Below the pieces are notes generated by a model. That model was given only the letters and a program-made list of their open reading frames with translations, did no database searches and was not told the DNA's origin. From JANXVR01 sp034667405 (lineage in GTDB: Bacteria; Actinomycetota; UBA4738; HRBIN12), in assembly GCA_034667405.1 (NCBI GenBank), contig JAXDJX010000014.1, positions 56,270 to 120,269 of the forward strand: a DNA stretch of 64,000 nt, written 5' to 3'. Each line of letters opens with the position of its first letter. Position 1 is the first letter of the stretch. Below are positions 6,884-16,399 of the stretch, one piece after another. The position numbers and the translations under genes are program-made.

Positions 6884-9376
6884 TCAGCGGTCCAGGATGC
6901 GTTCGCGCTTTGGGTCGTAGAGCGGCGTGAGGGAGACCGTCGCCGGAACCATCGCTCCGTTCACGTCCACCTCGTAGGAGCCGGTAGAGATCATGTCGTC
7001 GGTGATGCCGTCTTCTGACTCGAGCATCGCGAGACCGACGGCACCGCCCAGCGTGTGTCCATAGGCGCCGTTCCGGTTCTCGCCTATGTGGACACCGTCG
7101 CGATAGACCTGCTCGTGGTGGTAGAGGAGCGGCTCGGGATCCTGCAGCAGGACCTGCACCATCCGCGACGTGCGCGTTCCGGCATCGCGCTGGGCGACGA
7201 GCGCCTCACGCCCGACGAACCCGCCCGGCTTGTCCCACGCGACGATGAAGTCGAGCCCGGCGTCCAGGGGAGTGTCGGAGTTGTCGATGTCGAGGCCGTA
7301 GTCCCGGTACGCCTTCTCGAGCCGGAGTGAGTTCATCGCCAAGATCCCGGCGTTGCGAAGTCCCAGGTCCTCACCGTTGGCGAACAGGGCGTCGTAGACG
7401 GTGAGCGCCATGTCCGCGGGGACGTGGAGTTCCCAGCCGAGTTCGCCCAGGTAGGTGACGCGGATCGCGAGGCACCGAGCGTAGTGGAGGTCGATCTCCT
7501 GGGCGGTCATGTACGGGAATGCCTGGTTGGAGAAGTCGGCGCTCGAGACGCGCTGGAGGAGTTCGCGGGACTTCGGGCCTTGCACGGTGAGCAGCGTCGT
7601 GGCCGAGGTCATGTCGACGATGGATACGTGCGCGTCGGCCGGCGCGTGGCGTTCGAGCCAGGCGATGATCCGCCGATGGATGATGTCGGAGCCGATCACC
7701 ATGAACGAATCCTCACCGCGGCGCGTGACGGTGACATCCGCTTGGATGCGCCCGCGATCGTCGCAGAACTGCGTGTACACGATGCGGCCCACCGGCACGC
7801 TCACGTTGCTGAGCGCCACACGGTTCAAGAGCGCCTCGGCGTCGCGGCCGGTGACCAGGATCTTCGCCATGAGCGACATGTCCATCACGCCGACGGCCTC
7901 GCGGACAGCGCGGTGCTCGGCCTCCTGGGCAGGGAACGACTCGTCGCGTCCCCAGCCGGGCGCCAGCGTCTCCCCTTCGTCGCCCAGGGCGAACCACTCG
8001 GGGAACTCCCACCCGGAGGAGAGCCCGAATCGACCCTTGGCAGCTACGAGGCGATCGTGCACGACCGAGCGCCGGACGTTGCGCGCTGTCTTCTGATGCC
8101 AGGTGGGGAACGCGGCGTCCCCGAAGAACGCGCCGAGTTGCTCGACCGTCCTATCCCTGCGGAACGCGGGGCTGTTCTGATACGGGAACGCGCGATCAAC
8201 CGAGAGGCCCGTGACGTCCATCGGCGGGGTGCCGTCGACGATCCATTGCGCGAGGAGCGAGCCGACTCCGCCGCTCAGCAAGATGCCCAGGGAGTTCAAC
8301 CCGGCGGCCGTGAAGTAGCCGCGGAGCTCGGGCGCCTCGCCCAGCATGGGGCCCAAGTCGTTCGTGAAGCTCTCCGGTCCGCAGAAGAAGATCTTGATGC
8401 CCGCCTCGTGCAGCGCGGGGAAGCGATCCATCGCGTCGGACAGGAACCCGCCGGTGCGATCCCAGTCCGGCGGAAGCACGGCGAAGCCGAGATCCTCCGG
8501 GATGGCGTCAACGTGCCACGGCCCGGCGATGGGTTCGAACAGGCCGACCAGGATGCCGCCGCCCTCTTCCCGGTAGTAGCCGTAGAGATCGGGGTCCTCA
8601 ACCACCGGCAGGTTCGGGTGCGCCCATTCGACGGGTTCGGTGATCATGTAGTAGTGCTCGGCGGCCTGCAGGGGAACCGTCACGCCGGCCAGTTCGCCCA
8701 GCTGGCGCGCCCACATGCCGCATGCGTTCACGACGGTCTCGCATTCGATGGTCCCTTGATCGGTGACGACGCCGGTGACGCGGCCGTTCGCTTGGGTGAA
8801 GCCGGTGACCGGCATGCCCTCGATGATGGTCGCGCCGTGCATTCGGGCCCCGCGCGCAAGCGCCATCGTCACGTCCGCGGGGTTGGCCCGGCCCTCGTCT
8901 GCCACGTAGAGCGCGGCGAGGATGTCGTCGACCTTGGCCTCTGGCCAGAAGTCCTTGACGTCGCCCGCTCCGACCATCTGGGCGTCGACGCCGTGAGCCC
9001 GGGCGAACGCTCCCTCGCGCGTCATCGTCTCCAGGCGCCGCTCGGTGCACGCGAGATGCAGGTGGCCGATCGGGTTGAAGCCGGTGTCCTGTCCGGTCTC
9101 CTTCTCCAGGGCAGGGAGGAGGTCGCGCGTGTAGCGGCTCATCCAGAGCGTCGTCTCCGACGTCATCCCTGCCGAGGTGATGAGCCCTGCGGCATGCCAG
9201 GTGGTGCCGGACGTGAGCTGTTTGCGCTCCAGGAGGACGACGTCCTTCACTCCCAACTTCGCGAGGTGGTAGGCGATGCTGGTGCCGATCACGCCCCCGC
9301 CCACCACGACCACGCTCGCGCGGTCGGGCAGAGCTCCGGTGGGGCCGGACACGGTGGACTCAGGTTGCATGCTCAC
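6884..9376 (-). CDS. FAD-dependent oxidoreductase fused to aminomethyltransferase, second copy
   Basis: A protein of about 830 residues with the same DAO + FAD-oxidase-central + GcvT layout as its neighbour. It has the dinucleotide motif V-V-V-V-G-G-G-V-I-G-T-S, then S-G-T-T-W-H-A-A-G-L with the expected flavin-linked His, and a GcvT half from about 450. I place the start at a GTG (V-S-M-Q-P-E-S) because AAGGAG lies seven bases before it. The in-frame ATG two codons later is too far from that site, and upstream ATGs lack one. With the adjacent paralogue it probably forms an operon for demethylating compounds such as dimethylglycine or sarcosine; the division of labour is unknown. Confidence 0.9.
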   Translation of the reverse strand: MSMQPESTVSGPTGALPDRASVVVVGGGVIGTSIAYHLAKLGVKDVVLLERKQLTSGTTWHAAGLITSAGMTSETTLWMSRYTRDLLPALEKETGQDTGFNPIGHLHLACTERRLETMTREGAFARAHGVDAQMVGAGDVKDFWPEAKVDDILAALYVADEGRANPADVTMALARGARMHGATIIEGMPVTGFTQANGRVTGVVTDQGTIECETVVNACGMWARQLGELAGVTVPLQAAEHYYMITEPVEWAHPNLPVVEDPDLYGYYREEGGGILVGLFEPIAGPWHVDAIPEDLGFAVLPPDWDRTGGFLSDAMDRFPALHEAGIKIFFCGPESFTNDLGPMLGEAPELRGYFTAAGLNSLGILLSGGVGSLLAQWIVDGTPPMDVTGLSVDRAFPYQNSPAFRRDRTVEQLGAFFGDAAFPTWHQKTARNVRRSVVHDRLVAAKGRFGLSSGWEFPEWFALGDEGETLAPGWGRDESFPAQEAEHRAVREAVGVMDMSLMAKILVTGRDAEALLNRVALSNVSVPVGRIVYTQFCDDRGRIQADVTVTRRGEDSFMVIGSDIIHRRIIAWLERHAPADAHVSIVDMTSATTLLTVQGPKSRELLQRVSSADFSNQAFPYMTAQEIDLHYARCLAIRVTYLGELGWELHVPADMALTVYDALFANGEDLGLRNAGILAMNSLRLEKAYRDYGLDIDNSDTPLDAGLDFIVAWDKPGGFVGREALVAQRDAGTRTSRMVQVLLQDPEPLLYHHEQVYRDGVHIGENRNGAYGHTLGGAVGLAMLESEDGITDDMISTGSYEVDVNGAMVPATVSLTPLYDPKRERILDR

Positions 9377-9528
9377 GGGCAGTCTCCTTGGGTTCATGCG
9401 GCGGTGCGTGGCGGGCATGGTAATGGGTGCGTGCGCCAAGTCGTGAGCCGGGATCAGCCTTTCGACTGATCGACGGCCGCCCGTGTGTCAGTGTTAGATG
9501 ACGGATCGACGTGAGGCGGGAGTTCATT

Positions 9529-10632
9529 GTGTCGTTTCGGGCTCGGAGGTCGTTCGTAACGCTGATCGCGATGCTGCTGTCCTGCATGGTGCTGACCTTC
9601 CCCGCAACGCGCGGACTTCCGGCCGGCGCGGCTACCGGAACACAGGTCCAGATCTACGGCGCGTGGCATTGCAGCAACGACATGTGTCTGTGGGGGTCCG
9701 TTCGTACGATCGCGGACTTCGATGCGGCGAACCATTGGCTCATCGACCGCGGCGACGGACGGCCGAGCGTCAACCTGGTGGTGCTGAGCTTCGTGCAACC
9801 GCTGAAGCTGCTCAACGGCACCACCGACGCCTCCACTCTGAACGGTGTGCCGCGCGGCATGACCCCGGCCATCGTCAACTACTTCACTTCGCACGGCGTC
9901 CGCGTGATGCTGTCCATCGGCGGCATCACCTACACGGATGCGTGGAACCAGGCGCTCGCGCAGAACGCCACGCGGCTCGGCCACACGGCCGCGGCGCTCG
10001 CCACCACCCTCGGCGTTGGGATCGAGATCGACTACGAGGCGAACACGAACGCGAACCTCACCGGACTGCAAGCCTTCATCGACGCCTACCGCGCGGATCA
10101 TCCGTACAGCGCGACGGGGGCCAACCCGGCCTCGCGACTCACCATCGACCTGGCAGCGGGGGATCGCTGGCTGATCGCCATCGGCCGCAAGGCGACGGCC
10201 TCATGGCTCACACCCGCCAACCCGGTGTTGGACTACGCGAACGCGATGGTGCCCGCGCGTCAGCCGAGCACGTCCAGCGCGCAGTCGAACTGGCAGGAAC
10301 ACGTCGACGGCAAACCCCAGTACAGCCCGCCCATCCCACCGCTCGCTCCGGCGAAGTTCACGGGGAGCGTCTACGTCACCGGTTCAAAGGTGCGTCCGGA
10401 GTGCGTGAACGACCCTGCATCGCTGCAGTCGTCCACCTCGAACTTCGTGACGACCGTGGCGCCGAAGGTCGGCACGACCTCCGGGATGCTCGGCTACATG
10501 TTCTGGGCCGCCGAACGTCCGTCGACGCGCGGGGTCACGACGGCTCCACCGAACACCTGCGAGGGCGGGGTCGGCGCGGGCGCAACGCGGCTGGGGATCA
10601 CGATCCCGATGCCGCCGTTACGCCAGAGCTAG
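9529..10632 (+). CDS. Secreted GH18-like (chitinase-fold) protein
   Basis: About 367 residues, exported by a signal peptide (R-A-R-R-S-F, hydrophobic core, cleavage near G-A-A-T). The mature part follows a GH18 TIM barrel: an early strand (V-Q-I-Y-G-A-W), V-V-L-S-F, V-M-L-S-I-G-G in strand 3, and G-I-E-I-D-Y-E in strand 4, aligning with the D-x-x-D-x-D-x-E signature. The last Asp and catalytic Glu are present, but the first Asp position is Glu. G-Y-M-F-W-A late in the chain fits the barrel end. The GTG at 9529 is chosen for GGGAG six bases upstream; an upstream in-frame GTG at 9511 is possible. Activity on chitin-like polymers is plausible but not assured. Confidence 0.72.
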   Translation: MSFRARRSFVTLIAMLLSCMVLTFPATRGLPAGAATGTQVQIYGAWHCSNDMCLWGSVRTIADFDAANHWLIDRGDGRPSVNLVVLSFVQPLKLLNGTTDASTLNGVPRGMTPAIVNYFTSHGVRVMLSIGGITYTDAWNQALAQNATRLGHTAAALATTLGVGIEIDYEANTNANLTGLQAFIDAYRADHPYSATGANPASRLTIDLAAGDRWLIAIGRKATASWLTPANPVLDYANAMVPARQPSTSSAQSNWQEHVDGKPQYSPPIPPLAPAKFTGSVYVTGSKVRPECVNDPASLQSSTSNFVTTVAPKVGTTSGMLGYMFWAAERPSTRGVTTAPPNTCEGGVGAGATRLGITIPMPPLRQS

Positions 10633-10655
10633 CACCGCCAGGGCGGTCCTGCGCG

Positions 10656-11861
10656 TCAGCGAGCGATGGCGTCGCGTTCGACGGGGCAGGACATGCATCG
10701 CGGGCCGCCGCGCCCCCGCCCCAGCTCCTCACCTTCGACGGTGATGACCTGGATGCCGCCGTCGCGCAGGCGGCGGTTCGTGTCGATGTTGCGTTCGTAG
10801 GCCACGACCACGCCGGGGGCGACGGCCAGGACGTTGTTGCCGTCGTCCCATTGTTCGCGTTCGGCTTGGAATCGGTCGCCGCCCGTCTCGAACTGCCGGA
10901 TCAGGGGCACGTCGAGCGCTCGCGCGATGGCGACGAACAGATCGTCCTCTTCCTCGATGGAGAGGCCGTCCAGTCCGGGGCGGATCACGTAGGTGGTCAT
11001 CGCGTCGCGGATGTCCGGGAAGATCGTGAAGGCGTCGACATCCAGCTGGGTGAGCACCGTGTCCAGATGCATGCTGGATCGCTGCGCCGGCAGGTCCACC
11101 GCGATCACCTGCGTGGCGGCCCCGGCGTCGAACAGCCGCTGCGCGAGCATCTCGACTGCCGCCGGGCGCGTGCGTTCGCCCATCCCGACCAGGAGCGCGC
11201 CGTTGCCGATGACCAGCGCGTCGCCGCCCTCCAGGTGCATGGGCCCGTCGATCTCGTCGCTCCAGATCTCGAAGTCTGCCTCCGAGAACAGCGGGTGGTG
11301 CCGGTACACCGCCGAGTAGTGGAGGGTTTCGCGGTGCCGCGCGGCCATGGCCATGGTGTTGATGGAGACGCCGCCGTAGATCCAGGCCGACGTGTCCCGC
11401 GTGAACATCTGGTTGGGCAGCGGGGGGACCACGAACCCGCGTCGCATCCGGGCCACGATGCTCTCGCTCTTGAAGGGAAGCTCGTCGAACGTCACCCCGG
11501 CGATGAGGTGTTCGGCCAGGTGCGGGGAGGGGAGTGCGGTGAGCCACTCGCGGACGGACGGCCCCAGCGTGGGACCCAACAGCCGGGGTTCCAAACTCTG
11601 GACAAGTTCGGTTCGAACGTCGTCTTGATCTAGGACGTCGGTCAGCAGGTCCTGCAGGTAGAGGATCTCCACGCCGAGATCGGTCAGGGTCTGCGCGAAC
11701 GCCGCGTGTTCCTCTCGCGCGCGCTGCACCCAGATCACCCCGTCGAACAGCAGTTCCCGCGCGGTGGACGGCGTCAGCCGTTTCAGCTCCAGGTCGGGAC
11801 TGTGGAGGATGACGCGCCGAAGCGTCCCCACTTCCGAACCCACGAAGAGCTGGCCAGTCAT
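10656..11861 (-). CDS. arcA: Arginine deiminase
   Basis: A 401-residue guanidino-hydrolase that converts L-arginine to citrulline and ammonia. Visible family signatures are E-V-G-T-L-R-R-V near the N-terminus, F-T-R-D-T-S-A-W, the L-E-G-G-D-A loop, M-H-L-D-T-V with the catalytic His, and the C-terminal G-G-P-R-C-M-S-C-P with the catalytic Cys. The length matches ArcA (about 410). I start at the ATG for M-T-G-Q-L-F-V; longer in-frame extensions upstream look non-coding. No arcB, arcC or antiporter is nearby, so this is a solitary deiminase rather than an ADI fermentation operon. It is convergent with the GH18-like gene and divergent from the LLM oxidoreductase. Confidence 0.92.
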   Translation of the reverse strand: MTGQLFVGSEVGTLRRVILHSPDLELKRLTPSTARELLFDGVIWVQRAREEHAAFAQTLTDLGVEILYLQDLLTDVLDQDDVRTELVQSLEPRLLGPTLGPSVREWLTALPSPHLAEHLIAGVTFDELPFKSESIVARMRRGFVVPPLPNQMFTRDTSAWIYGGVSINTMAMAARHRETLHYSAVYRHHPLFSEADFEIWSDEIDGPMHLEGGDALVIGNGALLVGMGERTRPAAVEMLAQRLFDAGAATQVIAVDLPAQRSSMHLDTVLTQLDVDAFTIFPDIRDAMTTYVIRPGLDGLSIEEEDDLFVAIARALDVPLIRQFETGGDRFQAEREQWDDGNNVLAVAPGVVVAYERNIDTNRRLRDGGIQVITVEGEELGRGRGGPRCMSCPVERDAIAR

Positions 11862-11919
11862 CGGCCCAAGGCTACCCTCGTTAGCTACATCCCGCGCACG
11901 TGCGGTACCGTCCTGGCCC

Positions 11920-12846
11920 ATGACTGCCGAACACGATGCATTGCGAACCAGGTTGGGCCGGGTGGGGGCATGGACGTTCGCGTTCGACTCGCGTCCCGCG
12001 CGCGACGTCATCGAGGACACGATCGCCATCCAGGAGTTGGGGTATCCCGCGCTATGGGTTCCCGAAGGTGGGGGTTCGCGCGACGTGTTGTCGCATCTCG
12101 GGCTGCTGCTCGCGGTCACCGACCGGCTCACCGTGTGTTCTGGCATCGCCAACATCACCGGACGCCAACCCGAGGTGCTTGAAGCAGGGCTCCTGATGCT
12201 GGCCGATGCCTACGGCGAACGCCTGGTCCCCGGCATCGGGATCGGCCACGAGTACACGACCGAGTCGCGCGGCTACGAATGGACGAAACCGCTCGCGCGC
12301 ATGCGCGCATACCTGGACAAGATGGACGCGGCGGCGGACAAGTGGCCCGCCCCGGCCACGCCTCCGCGCCGGCTCCTGGCCGCCCTCGGCGACGGCATGC
12401 TCCGACTCTCCGCCGAGCGCGCCTTCGGCGCGCATTCCTACTTCGTTCCGGTCGAACACACCGCCCACGCCCGCGAGGTGCTGGGTCCCGAGCCGGTCCT
12501 CGCCGTAGAGGTCGGTGTGATCTTGGAGACCGACCCTGCCCGCGCCCGAGAGCTCGCGCGCGAATGGGCGATCCACTACCTGGAGCTCCCGAACTACGCG
12601 AACAACTGGCGGCGCATGGGCTACAGCGAAGAGGACGTGGCCGGAGGCGGCAGCGACCGTCTGGTCGACGACGGCTTCGCATGGGGCGGTGTCGAAGAGA
12701 TCCTCACGCGCGTCCGCGCTCACCTGGACGCAGGCGCCGATCACGTGTGCGTGCAGATCGTAGGCGATCCCGACGATGCCTCGCCGGCCCCACCCTTGGC
12801 AGAACTCGCCCCGGCCCTCCTGCCGCTCCTCTCGCCAACGGCCTAG
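11920..12846 (+). CDS. LLM-class F420-dependent oxidoreductase
   Basis: A 308-residue luciferase-like monooxygenase-fold protein: G-A-W-T-F-A-F-D, E-E/Q-L-G-Y-P-A-L-W-V-P-E-G, then an R-L-V-P-G-I-G-I-G-H segment typical of F420-binding LLM barrels, and A-G-A-D-H-V-C-V-Q near the end. It most resembles the MSMEG_4141-type subgroup as I recall it. The ATG at 11920 lies 58 bases from the divergent arcA start. The stop TAG overlaps the convergent cyclase/ATPase gene through a shared CTAG. Cofactor assignment is by family; the substrate is unknown. Confidence 0.88.
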   Translation: MTAEHDALRTRLGRVGAWTFAFDSRPARDVIEDTIAIQELGYPALWVPEGGGSRDVLSHLGLLLAVTDRLTVCSGIANITGRQPEVLEAGLLMLADAYGERLVPGIGIGHEYTTESRGYEWTKPLARMRAYLDKMDAAADKWPAPATPPRRLLAALGDGMLRLSAERAFGAHSYFVPVEHTAHAREVLGPEPVLAVEVGVILETDPARARELAREWAIHYLELPNYANNWRRMGYSEEDVAGGGSDRLVDDGFAWGGVEEILTRVRAHLDAGADHVCVQIVGDPDDASPAPPLAELAPALLPLLSPTA

Positions 12847-15800
12847 CCCGCCGAGGGCATGCCAAGCCGTTCGAATATCTGCTTCGTACGAACAAGGGTG
12901 GCAGGGTCCTGCGGTTCGCCGAGCTTGGAGCGGCAGCGGGCCACACCCAGCAGCGCCTCGGCTTCTTCTCGAGGACAGCCGAATCCGGCCCAGCTCACTG
13001 CGCATGCCGCGTGCCGGGCCTCGGCGTCCGCGAAACGCCCATGTGCCTCGGCGATGATCGCTTCAGTCGTCTTGAGATACAGCCGGTCCCGGGCGGAGGC
13101 TCCCCGCTGGTCCGCTACGAGTTTCTCTGCGGTCTCGACCATCCCGAGCGCCACGGAAAGCCGCGCCACCTCCGCCGCGTACGCCTCCCGGTACTCCGAC
13201 GCCACATCCCGGGTGGACTCCTCGAACTCAACCAGCAGCGCGCGCGCTTCGTCCTCATGTCCGGTTGCGCGGGCCAGGGCCGCGGCGACCACGAGGGTCG
13301 GTGCGAGGGCCTGCATCTCCTCGATCGCCCGTGCCTGCTCAACGAGGTCGACGATCGGATCCGCTTCGGCGGCGCGCCCCCTAAGGAGCATCACCCAAGA
13401 GCGCACGACACGCGCGACCACCCAAAGGGTTTCGTCGAGGCGTTCCCTGCCGGCGGCCAGGACCTCCTCTGCCCACAGGAGCACACGATCCCAATCACCG
13501 AACTCGAACATCGGCATGAGCGCCCCGGTCTTCGCCCATTGTCCCTGGCTCACCGCACCGCGCCGCTCGGCCAACTCGACGGCGGCCTCCATATACGGGA
13601 TGGAGCTGGCGGGGCCTTCGAACGCCCAAAGCCATTCGGCCACATAGGTTTGCGACGTGACGATATCCGACACGTTGCCGGTGGCGTGTGATAGTCGGAG
13701 CGCCTCGCGCAGATCGTCCAGTCCTTCGACATCGCCGCGCGAGCATCGGGAGTCCCCACGGATATGCAGGGCCATGATCGACACGTCCACGGCATCGAAG
13801 CGCAGTCCGAGTTCCAGTGCACGATCCGCCCATGACAGCGCCGCATCCACTTTCCCCGCGAACAGCTCCTCCTCGGCGCGGAACGCACACGCCCGGGCCA
13901 ATTCCTCACCGGGCGGCTCGGCCTCCAAGGTGGTCACGGCCTCGATCAGGGCTTGGCGCGCGCGATCCTTCTCGCCCATCGCGCCCAGCTGAGAACCGAT
14001 CTGTACCAGGGCGTTTCCCGCTCCGATACGGTCGCCGAGCTTCTCGGCGATGGACAGCGCGCCCTGATATCGCTCGAGCACCTGCGCCGCTTCCAGCCTG
14101 CGCGTGCGTCGCCCCATCAGCGCGGAGCCGGCGAGCGCGTCGGCCCGCGCCATCGTGTCCGTCGGCGCCAATTCGAGAGCGCGTTCGTACAGCACCATCG
14201 CACCCGCTTGATCCAGCCTCGCGGCCGACTTAGCGGACAAGAGCAGCCATCGAACGGCGGGCCCGCGGGATGCGTCCGACTCTTCCTTCAACCCGGACGC
14301 GTGTGCCAGTTCGACCGCTTGGGCGAAGTGGGCCGCAATGGTTTCGGCACGCTCTGCGGCGCGGTCGCCGGCTGCCGCTTCTAGCCAAGCGCCGGCGGCG
14401 TGGTGTTTGTGCGCGCGCCTCGGACGGGAGATCCGGCTATAGGCGACCTCGCGGATCAAGGCGTGCGTGAAGCCGTAAGCGGCTTCGTCCGGTAGCCACG
14501 ATGCGGGCTCGCGATGGACCAAGCCGCGCCTTGTGAGTTGGCCGAGCGTGTCCAGAACCTTTGACGTCGAGGCGTCGGAGACAGCGGCGAGCGCCCCCGG
14601 CCAGAACTCGGGGCCGACCACCGCCGCATCCTGGAGCAAGGCTCGGAGTTCCTGCGGGATGGCATCCAACCGTGCGGCGATCAATGCGTGGATCGAACCG
14701 GGCATCTGCATCATCCCCGGTGCATCGCCGATCTCCGTCGAGGCGTCCGCCAGCATCCGAACGAACTCGAGCGCGTAGAGCGGGTTCCCGCCGGCTCGGT
14801 CGAGCAGCGTGCGGCGGGTATCGTCGGGAAGGGTCATGCGGATGAGCAGATCCGAGAGCAGTGCCACCGTCTCGGGATCGGAAAGCTGTGACAACCGCAT
14901 CGTGGTGGCATTGAGGTGGCCGCCTCCCCACCTCCCGTCGTCCAAGAGTTCTGGGCGCGCCGAGCAGACAAGCATGACGGGGGCATCCGCGAGCTGATCG
15001 GCAAGGTGATCGACCACCTCGCGGAGCACCGGTTCGCCCCAGTGGAGATCCTCGATCACCACGATGAGCGGCCGCTCTCGGCTCAGGTGCGCAAGTACGC
15101 GCGCACATGCGCCGGCCGACTCGCGAGCGGGGATCGCGGCGCCACCCCAACGCTCATCTTCGGAGGCGAGTCCCAAGAGGGGTTCGAGACGTCCGAGCAA
15201 CCAATCCTGCTCGCTCGTCATCGAGTCGACGCTCTCGACGAGGGCTCGGAGCTTTGACTGTGCGGAGAACGGCTCGTCGGAGCGCTCGATCCCAGCTGAC
15301 GCGCGGATGACGTCGGCCACGGCATTGAAGGTGACACCCTCTCCGTAGGGGAGGCACGCGCCGGTCAGCCAAGTTGCGCGTTCACCGAGCTCTCCGCGGT
15401 ACTCGCGAAGCAGCCTGCTCTTGCCGATCCCCGGTTCGCCGACCAGCGTGATCAGTTGGCTCACGGAGTCGCGAGCGGTTCGAGCGAACAGGTCACGCAG
15501 GAGCGCGATCTCTCCGCCGCGGCCCACGAACTTCGCCTGCGGTTCGGGGATGGCACTGCCGCCTTCACCGAGCACCCGCCATATCCGGAGCAGCTCCGCC
15601 TTGCCCTTTGCCTTCGCCGGCGGAAGTTCTTCGAACCGGAAGAGATGGCGCGTGGCTGCATATGTATCCGGGCCCACCACGACGGAATCGCGAGGAGCTG
15701 CGGACTCCATCCTGCTCGTGGTGTTCACCACGTCGCCGGCGACGGCCTCGCCCACCTGGGGTCCGGTGCCGAACGACACCACGGCTTCGCCTGTGTTCAC

Positions 15801-16286
15801 CGCCACCCGGACGGCGAGTCCCGGATCGTCGAGCGCCAGCTCGGCGATAGACCGCAGGATCGCAAGCCCCGCGTGGATGGCCCGTTCCGGATCGTCCTCG
15901 TGAGCGACCGGCGCACCGAACACCCCCATCACCGCGTCACCGATGAATTTGTCCAGCGTTCCCCCGAACCGCTCCAGATCCGCCTTTACCCGCGCATGGA
16001 AGGGGACCAGCGTGTCCCGCACGTCCTCGGGATCGGCACGGTCCGAGCGTTCGGTGAAGCCCACCAGATCGACGAATAGGATCGTGACCGTGCGCCGCTC
16101 TGTTGCCGCGATGGCGGGGGTCCGGACCGAGCCAACGGCTGCACCGCAGGAAGGACAGAACCGAGCTCCCGCCGGAACTGCTTCCCCGCACTCGGGACAC
16201 ACCACGGCGAGCGACGATCCGCAGGCCACGCAGAAGCGGCTCTCGAGCCCGTTCGCCTCGCCGCACGCCGGACACATCTGGCTCAC
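12843..16286 (-). CDS. Zinc-ribbon, class III nucleotide cyclase, AAA ATPase and TPR regulator
   Basis: A 1147-residue multidomain protein. Two zinc ribbons occupy residues 5-47 (C5/C8/C19/C22 and C30/C33/C44/C47). A class III cyclase domain follows at about 63-235, with metal-binding F-V-D-L-V-G-F-T and D-K-F-I-G-D-A-V-M; the Lys favours ATP. An ATPase domain has Walker A G-E-P-G-I-G-K-S at about 285, with V-I-V-V-I-E-D-L-H-W further on. The C-terminal half (about 640-1147) is TPR-like helices. The architecture resembles large LAL/cyclase signalling proteins of actinobacteria. It is presumably a cytosolic cAMP-producing or nucleotide-sensing switch; input and output are unknown. A second relative lies at 40068-43991. 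Confidence 0.9.
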   Translation of the reverse strand: MSQMCPACGEANGLESRFCVACGSSLAVVCPECGEAVPAGARFCPSCGAAVGSVRTPAIAATERRTVTILFVDLVGFTERSDRADPEDVRDTLVPFHARVKADLERFGGTLDKFIGDAVMGVFGAPVAHEDDPERAIHAGLAILRSIAELALDDPGLAVRVAVNTGEAVVSFGTGPQVGEAVAGDVVNTTSRMESAAPRDSVVVGPDTYAATRHLFRFEELPPAKAKGKAELLRIWRVLGEGGSAIPEPQAKFVGRGGEIALLRDLFARTARDSVSQLITLVGEPGIGKSRLLREYRGELGERATWLTGACLPYGEGVTFNAVADVIRASAGIERSDEPFSAQSKLRALVESVDSMTSEQDWLLGRLEPLLGLASEDERWGGAAIPARESAGACARVLAHLSRERPLIVVIEDLHWGEPVLREVVDHLADQLADAPVMLVCSARPELLDDGRWGGGHLNATTMRLSQLSDPETVALLSDLLIRMTLPDDTRRTLLDRAGGNPLYALEFVRMLADASTEIGDAPGMMQMPGSIHALIAARLDAIPQELRALLQDAAVVGPEFWPGALAAVSDASTSKVLDTLGQLTRRGLVHREPASWLPDEAAYGFTHALIREVAYSRISRPRRAHKHHAAGAWLEAAAGDRAAERAETIAAHFAQAVELAHASGLKEESDASRGPAVRWLLLSAKSAARLDQAGAMVLYERALELAPTDTMARADALAGSALMGRRTRRLEAAQVLERYQGALSIAEKLGDRIGAGNALVQIGSQLGAMGEKDRARQALIEAVTTLEAEPPGEELARACAFRAEEELFAGKVDAALSWADRALELGLRFDAVDVSIMALHIRGDSRCSRGDVEGLDDLREALRLSHATGNVSDIVTSQTYVAEWLWAFEGPASSIPYMEAAVELAERRGAVSQGQWAKTGALMPMFEFGDWDRVLLWAEEVLAAGRERLDETLWVVARVVRSWVMLLRGRAAEADPIVDLVEQARAIEEMQALAPTLVVAAALARATGHEDEARALLVEFEESTRDVASEYREAYAAEVARLSVALGMVETAEKLVADQRGASARDRLYLKTTEAIIAEAHGRFADAEARHAACAVSWAGFGCPREEAEALLGVARCRSKLGEPQDPATLVRTKQIFERLGMPSAG

Positions 16287-16337
16287 GGCGCGAGTCTAGG
16301 ATGCGGCGCCCCAAAACGAGGAATGCCACGATGGGTG

Positions 16338-16366
16338 TTGACAGACGCCTCGTAAGACGTCATAGT
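16338..16366 (+). promoter_or_regulatory. Sigma70-type promoter of the RHH/DUF4097 operon
   Basis: A consensus -35 TTGACA (16338-16343), exactly 17 bases of spacer and a -10 CATAGT (16361-16366, four of six matches). It lies 34 bases before the first ATG of the operon. This is the best promoter match I found in the window. The operator palindromes overlap its -10. Confidence 0.75.
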
Positions 16367-16378
16367 GACGTCATTACG
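16351..16378. promoter_or_regulatory. Palindromic operator overlapping the -10
   Basis: Nested inverted repeats: ACGTCA-TAG-TGACGT (16357-16371), the self-complementary TGACGTCA (16366-16373), and outer CGTAA (16351-16355) facing TTACG (16374-16378). GACGTCAT also occurs twice as a direct repeat 11 bases apart, about one helical turn, which suits cooperative binding by ribbon-helix-helix dimers. It overlaps the -10, so repression is expected. The protein at 16534-17007 is the natural candidate; that link is inference. Confidence 0.6.
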
Positions 16379-16399
16379 ACAGCAAGGGAGGCGTCAAAC

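Noticed and set aside
7424..9469. A 681-codon plus-strand frame over the second FAD/GcvT gene
   Set aside because: Shadow of a conserved enzyme on the other strand; no ribosome binding site and no recognisable domain.
10634..10647. Terminator hairpin ACCGC-CAGG-GCGGT between the GH18-like and arcA genes
   Set aside because: Only five base pairs and no T tract; too weak to report as a feature.
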